Part shown: in pieces, positions 1-8,810 of the stretch | Layout: each line of letters begins with the position of its first letter | Position numbering within the stretch: the first letter of the stretch is position 1 | Source of the DNA: Kangsaoukella pontilimi | GTDB taxonomy: Bacteria > Pseudomonadota > Alphaproteobacteria > Rhodobacterales > Rhodobacteraceae | Direction: 5' to 3' | NCBI RefSeq assembly: GCF_009830125.1 | Contig: NZ_WUPT01000003.1 | Location: 62,001-126,000, forward strand | DNA length: 64,000 nt | Translations under genes and position numbers: made by a program | Notes under the pieces: generated by a model | The model's database searches: none | Told to the model about the DNA's origin: nothing | Seen by the model: the letters and a program-made list of their open reading frames with translations, nothing else

Positions 1-842
1 GAAACGGCAGGTTCGGACGCCTGACTCAAGAGAGCCTTGCCGACCTGCTCGGCGTCAGCGCCGAGGCGGTCAGCAAATACGAGCGCTCGCTTTCCTTCAT
101 ACGCGGCGATCTCGAACCCCGTCTTGTCGAGCGTCTCGGATGGAGCCGGGACACCGTCCTTGCCTGCCGCGAGGATTGGGAGGGCCGTGCGGCATCGGAA
201 GGAGCGGGGGGCCGTGCCTACAGGCTTCTCGACGATCAGTCGGTGAGCGAGGTTTTCGGATCGTGGCACGAGGCCGCAGTCGCGTCGCTCAGATTCGCGG
301 AAGCCGCATTTCCCGACCTCCCCGAAGGTTTCGCGCCCTGTCACCCGACCTGGACGGACTTTTACGAAACCTTCACCGGCAATTGGGACGCGGTTCTTTC
401 GGGCGACGAGATGGTCGCAAAGTGGAGCCTGCCTTTCTTGCTGCCCGAGGACGAGCAGGCCTTTCGCGAAGGGCGGCTTTTGGAAACCGACATGACCGCC
501 GACCGCGTGCGCCGCGCGGTCCTGCCGGGCACGTATTTCGGCTATTGCCCCGCGCTTATCGTTGCGCCCGGGCACGAGGCGGCAAGCGCACCGCTTCTCG
601 CTTCGTTCATCCGCTTTCTCGAGGATCATGCACGCAGGGACATCCTGCTCCACGGGATCGGGACGATTTCGGTCTCGGCAGGCGGGGCGCAGATCTGCCG
701 CGACCTTGGCATGACGAAGCTCGGTACCCATGTCACTGACGGCAGCTACGGGATTTGGGAACTGCCGGGCAGCGCGATCCCCGCCAGCATCTTCGGCCGC
801 AAAAGCCCGCTTCTGGCGCGCGCCTATTCCGCGATGACCTGA
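1..842 (+). CDS. HTH (XRE-like) regulator with C-terminal acetyltransferase-like domain, 5' truncated
   Basis: The reading frame is open from base 3 to the TGA at 840-842, so the gene enters from outside the window (about 279 codons visible). The first ~60 visible residues form a helix-turn-helix of the Cro/C1 type: RLTQESLADLLGVS followed by AEAVSKYER, where recognition-helix residues are expected. The remaining ~200 residues are not a standard ligand-binding domain. A late segment (GGAQICRDLGM) resembles the end of a GNAT fold, where a 'rank, relative, LGF' pattern is usual, so a sensor or enzyme domain of that fold is my best guess. An internal GTG at 243 could give the C-terminal part alone, but the continuous HTH frame upstream argues against it. 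It is followed by 192 bp before ileS. The HTH assignment is fairly safe; the C-terminal role is unknown. Confidence 0.7.
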   Translation, partial: NGRFGRLTQESLADLLGVSAEAVSKYERSLSFIRGDLEPRLVERLGWSRDTVLACREDWEGRAASEGAGGRAYRLLDDQSVSEVFGSWHEAAVASLRFAEAAFPDLPEGFAPCHPTWTDFYETFTGNWDAVLSGDEMVAKWSLPFLLPEDEQAFREGRLLETDMTADRVRRAVLPGTYFGYCPALIVAPGHEAASAPLLASFIRFLEDHARRDILLHGIGTISVSAGGAQICRDLGMTKLGTHVTDGSYGIWELPGSAIPASIFGRKSPLLARAYSAMT

Positions 843-1034
843 GCCGGCGCGCGCAATCGCGCCTTGCTCCCCGCCGAGGCCGTCCCTATAAGCCGCTCCA
901 TGATGTTTTCCGCCGCGATCATCATTCGAATTACGGGCCCGGCGCTCTGATCCATGAGCCGCCGGGTTTCAGGCGTTGAGTTTCTCCGCCGCCCCTCCGA
1001 CATCCCCTGAAAAGCATTCCGAGGACACAAGACC

Positions 1035-3941
1035 ATGTGTGCCGATACGCCCGACTACAAAGATACGCTGCACCTGCCCGAGACCGACTTTCCGATGCGC
1101 GCAGGGCTTCCCAACCGCGAACCCGACTGGCTGGCCCGGTGGGAGAAAATCGGCGTCTATAACCGCCTCCGCGAGAAAGAGGGCCGCAAGCCCTTCACGC
1201 TCCATGACGGCCCGCCCTATGCCAACGGTCACCTCCATATCGGCCACGCGCTGAACAAGATCCTCAAGGACTTCGTCGTCCGCTCGCAGCAGATGATGGG
1301 CCGCGATGCGCGCTACATCCCTGGCTGGGACTGCCATGGCCTTCCGATCGAGTGGAAGATCGAGGAGCAGTACCGCAAGAAGGGCAAGGACAAGGACGCG
1401 GTTGACGTGGTCGAGTTCCGCCAGGAATGCCGCCGCTTTGCGGAAGGCTGGATCGACATCCAGCGCGAGGAATTCAAGCGCCTCGGCGTCACCGGCAACT
1501 GGGGCGAACCGTACCTGACGATGGATTTCCACGCCGAGCGCGTGATCGCCGAGGAATTCCAGAAGTTCCTGATGAACGGTACGCTCTATCAGGGCTCGAA
1601 GCCCGTGATGTGGTCGCCCATCGAGCAGACCGCGCTGGCCGAGGCCGAGGTCGAGTATCACGACAAGGAAAGCTTCACGATCTGGGTGAAGTTCGAAGTG
1701 GTCGACGACAAGGGCGACCTTGCCGGCGCCAATGTGGTGATCTGGACGACCACGCCGTGGACCATTCCGTCGAACAAGGCGGTGGTCTATGGCTCGGAGT
1801 TCTCCTACGGCCTCTACGAGGTAACCGGCACGCCGGACGAATGCTGGGCCAGTGTGGGCGACCGCTACATCCTTGCCGACAAGCTGGCGGGCGACGTGTT
1901 CACGCGGGCGCGGCTGGACGACGGCATGTACAAGCGCGTTCGCGACGTGCCAGCCGATGAACTGGCCGGACTGTCCCTCAAGCACCCGCTTGCCGGGGCC
2001 GAGGGCGGGAATGGCGAATGGGACGACATCCGCGATTTCCGCGCCGCCGATTTCGTGACGGACGAGGAAGGCACGGGCTTTGTCCACTGCGCCCCGTCCC
2101 ACGGGATGGAGGAGTACGAGCTTTACCGCGATCTGGGCATGCTGGAGCAGGTCATCACCTACAACGTGATGGATGACGGCTCTTTCCGCGAGGACCTGCC
2201 GTTCTTCGGTGGCAAATACATCCTGTCCCGCAAAGGCGGCGAGGGCGACGCGAACAAGGCCGTCATCGACAAACTGGTCGAGGTCGGCGGCCTTCTGGCT
2301 CGCGGCAAGATCAAGCACAGCTACCCGCATTCCTGGCGGTCGAAAGCGCCGGTGATCTACCGCAACACGCCCCAGTGGTTCGCCGCCATCGACAAGCCGG
2401 TGGGCGACGGTCAGGACACGTTCGGCAAGACGATCCGTGAGCGCGCGCTGACCGAGATCGACAATGTCACCTGGACCCCGAAATCGGGGCGCAACCGGCT
2501 TTACTCGATGATGGAGGCGCGCCCCGATTGGGTGCTGTCGCGCCAGCGCGCCTGGGGCGTGCCGCTGACGTGCTTCGTCAAGAAAGGGGCGCTGCCCACC
2601 GATCCCGAGTATCTCCTCCGGAACGAGGCGGTGAACGCCCGGATTCTGGAAGCCTTCGAGGCCGAAGGCGCGGATGCCTGGTACAAGCCCGGCGCGAAGG
2701 AGCGCTTCCTCGGCAATGACGTCAACGCCGCCGATTACGAACAGGTCTTCGATATTCTCGACGTCTGGTTCGATTCCGGCTCGACCCACGCTTTCGTGCT
2801 GCGCGATCGCGCGGACGGGTCCGACGACGGGATCGCGGATCTTTACCTCGAAGGGACCGACCAGCATCGCGGCTGGTTCCACTCGTCGCTTCTTCAGTCC
2901 TGCGGCACCAATGGCCGCGCGCCCTACCGGGGTGTGCTGACCCATGGCTTCACGCTGGACGAGAAGGGCAACAAGATGTCCAAGTCGCTCGGCAACACGA
3001 TCGTGCCCGAAGAGGTGGTGAAGCAGTACGGCGCGGATATCCTCAGACTCTGGGTGGCGCAGACCGACTATACCGCCGACCAGCGGATCGGCCCTGAGAT
3101 CCTGAAGGGCGTGGCCGACAGCTATCGCCGCCTCAGGAACACGATGCGGTTCCTTCTGGGCAACCTCACCGGGTTCTCGGAGGATGAGCGCATGGCGCCC
3201 GCCGAGATGCCCGAACTGGAGCGCTGGGTTCTGCACCGACTTGCCGAGCTGGATGAGCGGGTGCGCAAGGGCTATGACGCCTACGATTTCCAGGGCGTCT
3301 ATCGGTCGCTCTTCGAGTTCGCGACCACGGACCTCTCGGCCTTCTATTTCGATATCCGGAAGGACGCGCTGTACTGCGACGGGGCGGACAGCCTGCGTCG
3401 CCGCGCGGCGCGCACCGTTCTGGACATCCTGTTCCACCGCCTGACCACGTGGCTTGCGCCGCTTCTGGTATTCACGATGGAAGACGTCTGGCTGAGCCGC
3501 TTCCCCGGTGACGAAGGGTCGGTCCACTTGCAGGATATTCCCGAGACCCCGTCGGATTGGCGCGACGAGGCGCTTGCCGCGAAATGGGCCGGCGTCCGGC
3601 AGGTCCGGCGCGCGGTGACAGCGGCGCTGGAAGTCGAGCGGCGCGAGAAGACGATCGGCGCGTCGCTGGAAGCGGCCCCGGTGGTCCATGTCGAGGACGA
3701 CGCGGTGCGGGCCGCGCTGGGCACGGTGTCCTTCGAGGATATCTGCATCACCTCGGGGGTCGAGATCACAGGCGATCCTGCGCCTGCCGAAGCCTTCCGC
3801 CTGCCGGAAGTCCCGGGCGTGGGAGTGGTTTTTGAGCGGGCCGACGGCGACAAATGCCAGCGCTGCTGGAAGATCCTGCCAGATGTGGGGCGGCACGCCC
3901 ATGACGCGGTCTGCGGGCGCTGCGACGCCGCGCTCGGGTGA
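1035..3941 (+). CDS. ileS: Isoleucyl-tRNA synthetase
   Basis: Charges tRNA-Ile with isoleucine in the cytoplasm; a class I synthetase with editing domain. The 968-residue product has the HIGH motif at residues 68-71 (HLHIGHA), the KMSKS loop at 647-651, and a C-terminal zinc-binding pair of CxxC motifs (CQRC and CGRC) in the last 30 residues, as in bacterial IleS. Length is near the family norm (about 930-1000). ATG 1035 is chosen because the N-terminal extension before HIGH has usual length and no earlier in-frame start fits. A strong palindromic repeat follows the stop, so transcription probably ends before lysA. The very long antisense frame over this gene is a GC-rich shadow. Confidence 0.97.
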   Translation: MCADTPDYKDTLHLPETDFPMRAGLPNREPDWLARWEKIGVYNRLREKEGRKPFTLHDGPPYANGHLHIGHALNKILKDFVVRSQQMMGRDARYIPGWDCHGLPIEWKIEEQYRKKGKDKDAVDVVEFRQECRRFAEGWIDIQREEFKRLGVTGNWGEPYLTMDFHAERVIAEEFQKFLMNGTLYQGSKPVMWSPIEQTALAEAEVEYHDKESFTIWVKFEVVDDKGDLAGANVVIWTTTPWTIPSNKAVVYGSEFSYGLYEVTGTPDECWASVGDRYILADKLAGDVFTRARLDDGMYKRVRDVPADELAGLSLKHPLAGAEGGNGEWDDIRDFRAADFVTDEEGTGFVHCAPSHGMEEYELYRDLGMLEQVITYNVMDDGSFREDLPFFGGKYILSRKGGEGDANKAVIDKLVEVGGLLARGKIKHSYPHSWRSKAPVIYRNTPQWFAAIDKPVGDGQDTFGKTIRERALTEIDNVTWTPKSGRNRLYSMMEARPDWVLSRQRAWGVPLTCFVKKGALPTDPEYLLRNEAVNARILEAFEAEGADAWYKPGAKERFLGNDVNAADYEQVFDILDVWFDSGSTHAFVLRDRADGSDDGIADLYLEGTDQHRGWFHSSLLQSCGTNGRAPYRGVLTHGFTLDEKGNKMSKSLGNTIVPEEVVKQYGADILRLWVAQTDYTADQRIGPEILKGVADSYRRLRNTMRFLLGNLTGFSEDERMAPAEMPELERWVLHRLAELDERVRKGYDAYDFQGVYRSLFEFATTDLSAFYFDIRKDALYCDGADSLRRRAARTVLDILFHRLTTWLAPLLVFTMEDVWLSRFPGDEGSVHLQDIPETPSDWRDEALAAKWAGVRQVRRAVTAALEVERREKTIGASLEAAPVVHVEDDAVRAALGTVSFEDICITSGVEITGDPAPAEAFRLPEVPGVGVVFERADGDKCQRCWKILPDVGRHAHDAVCGRCDAALG

Positions 3942-3947
3942 TCCGTA

Positions 3948-3998
3948 CCGGCCGCGATTTTTTAGAAAAATCGGGGCCGGAAACATGTTTCCGGTTTT
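3948..3998 (+). terminator. Overlapping palindromes after ileS, likely terminator
   Basis: Six bases after the ileS stop, CCGGCC pairs with GGCCGG (3975-3980) around an inner GATTTTT/AAAAATC stem. The right arm is shared with a second, perfect palindrome CCGGAAACATGTTTCCGG (3977-3994), which is followed directly by TTTT. The second hairpin plus T-run looks like an intrinsic terminator; the first and second hairpins cannot form together. It also serves as the first module of the repeat copy described next. Confidence 0.55.
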
Positions 3999-4085
3999 GC
4001 GCTTGCCTGTCGGCAATCGCGCTGGGCGAGGGGGCGCTGCCCCCTCGCGCTCCCCCGGAGTATTTCTAAACAGAAGAAGGCCCGG
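3999..4085 (+). repeat. Dispersed modular intergenic repeat, copy A (GGAGTATTTC tail type)
   Basis: After the ileS hairpins comes a perfect 10-bp stem (GCGAGGGGGC / GCCCCCTCGC, 4026-4048) and then CCCCCGGAGTATTTC followed by CAGAAGAA. The same order of modules, AT-centred hairpin, GC box, then tail, recurs inverted at 62877-62960, and the tail alone recurs near 59519. The reading-frame content of this stretch is not protein-like. Confidence 0.7.
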
Positions 4086-4150
4086 TCTGTCGTCTTGCTT
4101 GCGCTGAGGGCTGCCTCTCACTAAGACGCGCCGGTCAGGTAGGGCGTATC

Positions 4151-5428
4151 ATGGATCATTTTCTGTACAAGGATGGCGTGCTGCACGCCGAGGATGTCCC
4201 GGTTGCCGAGATCGCGGCCGAGGTGGGCACACCGTTCTATGTCTATTCCAGGGCCACCCTGACACGGCATTTCCGGCTGTTCGACGAGGCCTTGGACGGG
4301 ATGGAGCATCTTGTCTGCTATGCGATGAAGGCGAATTCGAACCAGGCGGTTCTGGCGGTCATGGCAAAGCTTGGCGCCGGGGTCGATGTGGTCTCGGGCG
4401 GGGAATACGCGCGCGCGAAGGCGGCCGGTTTCCCGGGCGAACGGATCGTGTTTTCCGGCGTCGGCAAGACCGTGGCCGAGATGGAGGCCGCACTGACCGG
4501 CGGTATCCGTCAGTTCAATGTGGAGAGCGAGCCCGAGCTTGCCCGGCTGTCGGGTGTGGCGACGCGGCTCGGCCTGACTGCGCCGGTGACCATCCGCGTG
4601 AACCCGGATGTCGATGCCAAGACCCATGAGAAGATCGCCACGGGCAAGTCCGAGAACAAGTTCGGCATCCCGATATCGCGTGCGCGCACGGTCTATGCCG
4701 AGGCGGCGGCGCTGCCGGGCATCGAGGTTGTCGGCATCGACGTCCATATCGGCAGCCAGCTTACCGATCTCGCCCCATTCGAGGCGGCCTATGTGAAAGT
4801 GGCCGAGCTGACCGAAACGCTGCGCGCGGATGGGCATGACATCCGGCGGCTGGACCTTGGGGGTGGGCTGGGTATCCCTTACGAGCGCTCGAACAGTGCG
4901 CCGCCGCTGCCGGTGGAATATGGCGATGTCGTCCGCCGGACCGTCGGGCATCTGGGCTGCGAGATCGAGATCGAGCCGGGCCGGCTGATCGCCGGGAATG
5001 CGGGGCTTCTTGTCAGCGAGGTCATCTACGTGAAGTCAGGTGAGGACCGGGAATTCCTGATCCTCGACGCCGCGATGAACGACCTGATCCGACCCGCCAT
5101 GTACGGCGCCTATCACGAGATCGTTCCGGTGATCGAGGCGCCTGCAGGGGCAGAGACAACGACCTATGACATCGTCGGCCCGGTCTGCGAATCCGGTGAT
5201 ACCTTTACCAAGGGGCGGGCGATGCCCTCTCTGGCAGCCGGCGACCTTGTCGCCTTCCGGTCGGCGGGCGCTTACGGTGCGGTCATGTCGTCGGAATACA
5301 ATACGCGGCCGCTGATCCCGGAAGTGCTGGTCGATGGGCATCAATTCGCCGTCATTCGGGCCCGTCCGACCTTTGACGACATCATAAATCGAGATACCAT
5401 CCCTCACTGGTTGGAGGATCCGGCATAA
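4151..5428 (+). CDS. lysA: Diaminopimelate decarboxylase
   Basis: Last step of lysine synthesis: decarboxylates meso-diaminopimelate, PLP-dependent, cytoplasmic. The 425-residue product has the PLP lysine in CYAMKANSN (K60), the HIGSQ motif of the alanine-racemase-like barrel, the glycine-rich phosphate-binding DLGGGLG, the EPGR motif, and the C-terminal VCESGD active-site cysteine contributed across the dimer. Length is typical (about 420). ATG 4151 sits just after the repeat region, and no small lipoprotein gene separates it from ileS. The next gene starts 28 bp downstream on the same strand, so both may share a transcript. Confidence 0.97.
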   Translation: MDHFLYKDGVLHAEDVPVAEIAAEVGTPFYVYSRATLTRHFRLFDEALDGMEHLVCYAMKANSNQAVLAVMAKLGAGVDVVSGGEYARAKAAGFPGERIVFSGVGKTVAEMEAALTGGIRQFNVESEPELARLSGVATRLGLTAPVTIRVNPDVDAKTHEKIATGKSENKFGIPISRARTVYAEAAALPGIEVVGIDVHIGSQLTDLAPFEAAYVKVAELTETLRADGHDIRRLDLGGGLGIPYERSNSAPPLPVEYGDVVRRTVGHLGCEIEIEPGRLIAGNAGLLVSEVIYVKSGEDREFLILDAAMNDLIRPAMYGAYHEIVPVIEAPAGAETTTYDIVGPVCESGDTFTKGRAMPSLAAGDLVAFRSAGAYGAVMSSEYNTRPLIPEVLVDGHQFAVIRARPTFDDIINRDTIPHWLEDPA

Positions 5429-5456
5429 CCCGGGTCCGGCCCCTCGGACGAGGTGC

Positions 5457-8054
5457 ATGACCGATAACGACGCGTTTCCTGCGGATGCCGCCCGTCGCCT
5501 GAAGAAGCCGCTGGCGCTGACCCGGCTTGGCATGACCGCCGAGCGGGCGGTGCGCGCGTTCTGGCCGCTGTGGTCGATACTGATCGCCGTTCTCGGCGCG
5601 CTGATGCTTGGATTTCAGGACATTGCGCCCCTTGAGGCGGTCTGGGGGCTGGGTGTGCTGTCGGTGCTTGGCGCGGGCTGGGCTCTGGCGCGGGGGACAA
5701 TGGTCTTCCGCTGGCCCAGCCGGGGCGAGGCGCTTGACCGGCTGGACCGCACATTGACGGGACGGCCCATCACGGCGGTGGCCGACCGTCAGGCGATTGG
5801 TGCCGGCGATTCGGCGTCAGAGGCCGTCTGGCGCGCCCATGTCGATCGCATGGCGGAACGGCTGGCCGCGGCGCGCGCGCCCGAGCCTGACCTGAAGCTT
5901 TCGGCGCGCGATCCCTATGCGCTGCGCTACGTCGCGCTTTTGCTGTTTACGGTTGCGATCCTTTTCGGGTCGCTCTGGCAGGTCCGGAGCGTGGCCGACG
6001 CCACGCCGGGTGCAGGAGCGGTCGCCGCCGGGCCGACATGGGAAGGTTGGGTCGAGCCGCCGCTCTATACCGGTCAGCCGAGCATTTACCTGAACGATGT
6101 CGAGGCGCGGAGCTTTGCCGTGCCCGAAGGCAGCCGCGTGACGATCCGCTTTTATGGTGAGGTCGGGCGTCTGACCCTGACCGAGACGGTCTCTGGCCGA
6201 ACCGAGGACGTGCCGCCCGCCACCGATCCGGACCAGTCCTTCGAGATCACGGGCAGCGGCGAGATCGTCATCGACGGGCCCGGCGGCCGCACCTGGCAGA
6301 TCGAGGCCGAGGCAGACGCGCTTCCGGAAGTCGAATTCGATGGCCCCATCGTGCGGGGCGAGGCCGGACGCACCGAGGCGCCCTTCGCCGCGCGCGACGA
6401 TTATGGCGTCACCGCCGGACAGATGCGGATTGCGCTGGACCTCGATGCGGTCGACCGCCGCTATGGGTTAAGCGTCGCTCCCGAACCTCGCGACGAGATT
6501 GTGGTGGACCTGCCCATGACGATCTCGGGCGACCGGACCGATTTCAGCGAGCTGGTGGTCGAGGATTTTTCGAAGCACCCATGGGCCAATCTTCCGGTCG
6601 AAGTGTCTTTGACGGTCGAGGATGCCGTGGGGCAGACCGGCCTTTCTGCACCCCAGAATACCACGCTTCCGGGGCGCCGCTTTTTCGATCCGCTGGCGAA
6701 GGCGGTGGTCGAGCAGCGCCGGGATCTTCTCTGGAACCGCGATAACGCGCGTCGCGTGTCGCAGGTTTTGCGTGCCGTGTCTGCCGAGCCGGACAGCATT
6801 TTCCGATCCGAGACGCTTTACATGAAGTTGCGCTTCGCCGTGCGCCGGATGGAAACGCGGATTTCACTGGATCAGGTCACCGACGATTTCATCGCCGAGA
6901 CGGCGGATGTGCTGTGGGACCTCGCCGTCGAGATCGAAGAGGGTGACCTGTCCGATGCGCTGGAGCGGCTGCGCCGCGCGCAGGACCGTCTTGCCGAAGC
7001 CATCGAGAACGGAGCCACCGACGAAGAAATCGCCGAGCTGATGCAGGAGCTGCGCGAGGCGATGCAGGACTACATGCGCCAGCTTGCCGAGCAGCAGGGT
7101 AGCGAACAGAACCAGCAGCAGGCCCAGAACCAGCAGGGCGAGCAGCAGGAAATCACCGGCGATCAGCTTCAGGATATGCTGGACCGTCTGCAGGAGCTGA
7201 TGGAGCAAGGCCGCATGGCCGAGGCCGAACAGCTTTTGAACCAGTTGCGCCAGATGATGGAGAACATGCAGGTGGCGCAGGGCCAGCAGGGTCAGCAAAG
7301 CCCCGGCGAGCAGGCAATGGAAGGTCTTGCCGAGACGCTGCGTGAGCAGCAGGGGCTGTCCGACGAGGCATTCCGCGATCTTCAGGAACAGTTCAATCCC
7401 GACGCTCAGGCCGGCCAGTCCCAGGAGAACGAAGGCGAAGGCGGTCAGGGCGAGGGGCGCGGCGCAGAACACGGCGAAGGTCAGGGTCAGGGCCAGGGCG
7501 GCCAGCAGCAGGGCGGCGGATCGGGCCAGACGCCTCAGGGCGGGCCCAACGGCGAACAGAGCCTTGCCGACCGGCAGCAGGCGCTGAGGCAGGAGCTAGA
7601 CCGTCAGCGGAATTCGCTGCCCGGCGCAGGAACCCCCGAAGGCGACGCCGCCCGCGATGCGCTTGGTCGCGCGGGCGAGGCGATGGACGAGGCCGAGGAT
7701 GCGCTCCGGCAGGAGGATTTCGCCGGCGCGCTCGACAATCAGGCCGACGCGATGGAGGCGCTTCGCGAGGGGATGCGCGAGTTGGCCGAGCAGATGGCCG
7801 AGCAGCAGCAGAACCAGCAGGGCGGCCAGCAGGGGCAGCAGGCAGGGCGGGGCGACCCGAACGGCACGCGCGATCCGCTGGGACGCGAACAGGGTCAGAA
7901 CGGGCGCATCGGAACGGACGAGCAGCTCTTGCAGGGCGAAGATGTCTATCGCCGCGCGCGAGAGCTTCTGGACGAAATCCGCCGCCGTTCGGGCGAGCAG
8001 GAACGTCCCACCGAAGAACTCGAATATCTCAAGCGGCTTCTCGAGCGCTTTTAG
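5457..8054 (+). CDS. TIGR02302 / DUF4175-type membrane protein with Gln/Gly-rich C-terminal half
   Basis: An 865-residue protein of unknown function that typically follows lysA in Rhodobacteraceae. Two to three hydrophobic segments lie near the N-terminus (about residues 30-80) and one near 160-180 (ALLLFTVAILFGSLW), then a beta-rich region and a helical, presumably coiled-coil region from about 470. The C-terminal third has runs very rich in Q, G and E (7080-7160, 7430-7560, 7800-7860), interleaved with acidic helices. The layout suggests a membrane anchor with a large exposed domain. It ends in TAG 3 bp before the converging SDR gene ends, with no terminator hairpin between. The family identity is a recognition call; the role is unknown. 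Confidence 0.85.
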   Translation: MTDNDAFPADAARRLKKPLALTRLGMTAERAVRAFWPLWSILIAVLGALMLGFQDIAPLEAVWGLGVLSVLGAGWALARGTMVFRWPSRGEALDRLDRTLTGRPITAVADRQAIGAGDSASEAVWRAHVDRMAERLAAARAPEPDLKLSARDPYALRYVALLLFTVAILFGSLWQVRSVADATPGAGAVAAGPTWEGWVEPPLYTGQPSIYLNDVEARSFAVPEGSRVTIRFYGEVGRLTLTETVSGRTEDVPPATDPDQSFEITGSGEIVIDGPGGRTWQIEAEADALPEVEFDGPIVRGEAGRTEAPFAARDDYGVTAGQMRIALDLDAVDRRYGLSVAPEPRDEIVVDLPMTISGDRTDFSELVVEDFSKHPWANLPVEVSLTVEDAVGQTGLSAPQNTTLPGRRFFDPLAKAVVEQRRDLLWNRDNARRVSQVLRAVSAEPDSIFRSETLYMKLRFAVRRMETRISLDQVTDDFIAETADVLWDLAVEIEEGDLSDALERLRRAQDRLAEAIENGATDEEIAELMQELREAMQDYMRQLAEQQGSEQNQQQAQNQQGEQQEITGDQLQDMLDRLQELMEQGRMAEAEQLLNQLRQMMENMQVAQGQQGQQSPGEQAMEGLAETLREQQGLSDEAFRDLQEQFNPDAQAGQSQENEGEGGQGEGRGAEHGEGQGQGQGGQQQGGGSGQTPQGGPNGEQSLADRQQALRQELDRQRNSLPGAGTPEGDAARDALGRAGEAMDEAEDALRQEDFAGALDNQADAMEALREGMRELAEQMAEQQQNQQGGQQGQQAGRGDPNGTRDPLGREQGQNGRIGTDEQLLQGEDVYRRARELLDEIRRRSGEQERPTEELEYLKRLLERF

Positions 8055-8057
8055 GGC

Positions 8058-8807
8058 TCATTCAAAATGGATACCGCCGTCGACGATCAGGCTTTGCCCG
8101 GTCACGCTCGGGCTGTCGAGAAAGGTGATAACTGCGCGCGCCACGTCATCCGGGTCGGTGGTCCGTTCCAAGGCAGAGCGATGTTTCCATCCGTCGATAT
8201 AGGCTGCAGGCGCACGGCTGCTCATGTCGCTTCCCAGCATCAGGCCGGGTGAGACCAGATTGACGGTAATATCCGGTGCAAGGCGGGCCGCAAGGAACCG
8301 CGTCAGTGATAAAAGGGCGCCTTTGCTTGGCGCATAGACAGCCCCCGCGCCCCAGACGCCATGTCCGATGGTCGAGCCGATATTGACGATGCGCCCCTGT
8401 CCCGATGCGCGCAGAAACGGCAGGGCGGCGCGCGCCGTCAGGTACGGTCCGCGATGGTTCACTGCCATGAGGCCGTCCCATATTTCGGGCGAAAGCGCTT
8501 CGAGGTCGCCGTCAGGGATGCTGGCGCCTGCCGAGGCCGTCCCGGCACTGTTCACAAGGGCAGAAAGACCACCAAGCGCGCGGGCCGCCTCATCAACGCC
8601 CGATGTAACCGACTGAGGATCCGAGACATCGATCCTGACCGCGACTGCGGATCCGCCCGCCTGCCGTAGCTGCTCGGCAAGCGCCGTGGCGCGGTCCCGG
8701 CCACGACCGTAGCCAATGGCGACCGCCGCGCCCCGATCTGACAGGAGTTTGGAGATGCGCGCTCCAAGCCCACCCGCACCGCCAGTCACGAGGACGCGGT
8801 GCGCCAT
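8058..8807 (-). CDS. SDR family NAD(P)-dependent oxidoreductase
   Basis: A classical short-chain dehydrogenase of 249 residues. The dinucleotide motif TGGAGGLG is at residues 8-15, NSAG at 87-90, and the catalytic residues are S145, Y158 and K162 (YAPSK). The C-terminal VDGG..F ending is typical of 3-oxoacyl-ACP reductase-like enzymes, but the substrate cannot be read from the sequence. Start ATG 8807 lies 3 bp after the stop of the zinc-ribbon gene, so the two are one transcription unit reading leftward. FabG-like annotation would be over-specific here because the genes around it are not fatty-acid synthesis genes. Confidence 0.9.
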   Translation of the reverse strand: MAHRVLVTGGAGGLGARISKLLSDRGAAVAIGYGRGRDRATALAEQLRQAGGSAVAVRIDVSDPQSVTSGVDEAARALGGLSALVNSAGTASAGASIPDGDLEALSPEIWDGLMAVNHRGPYLTARAALPFLRASGQGRIVNIGSTIGHGVWGAGAVYAPSKGALLSLTRFLAARLAPDITVNLVSPGLMLGSDMSSRAPAAYIDGWKHRSALERTTDPDDVARAVITFLDSPSVTGQSLIVDGGIHFE

Positions 8808-8810
8808 GGC

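Noticed and set aside
969-4121. 1050-codon minus-strand frame over ileS
   Set aside because: Antisense to a well-supported ileS; its content is Arg/Ala/His-rich as expected from GC-rich shadow frames and has no ribosome site.
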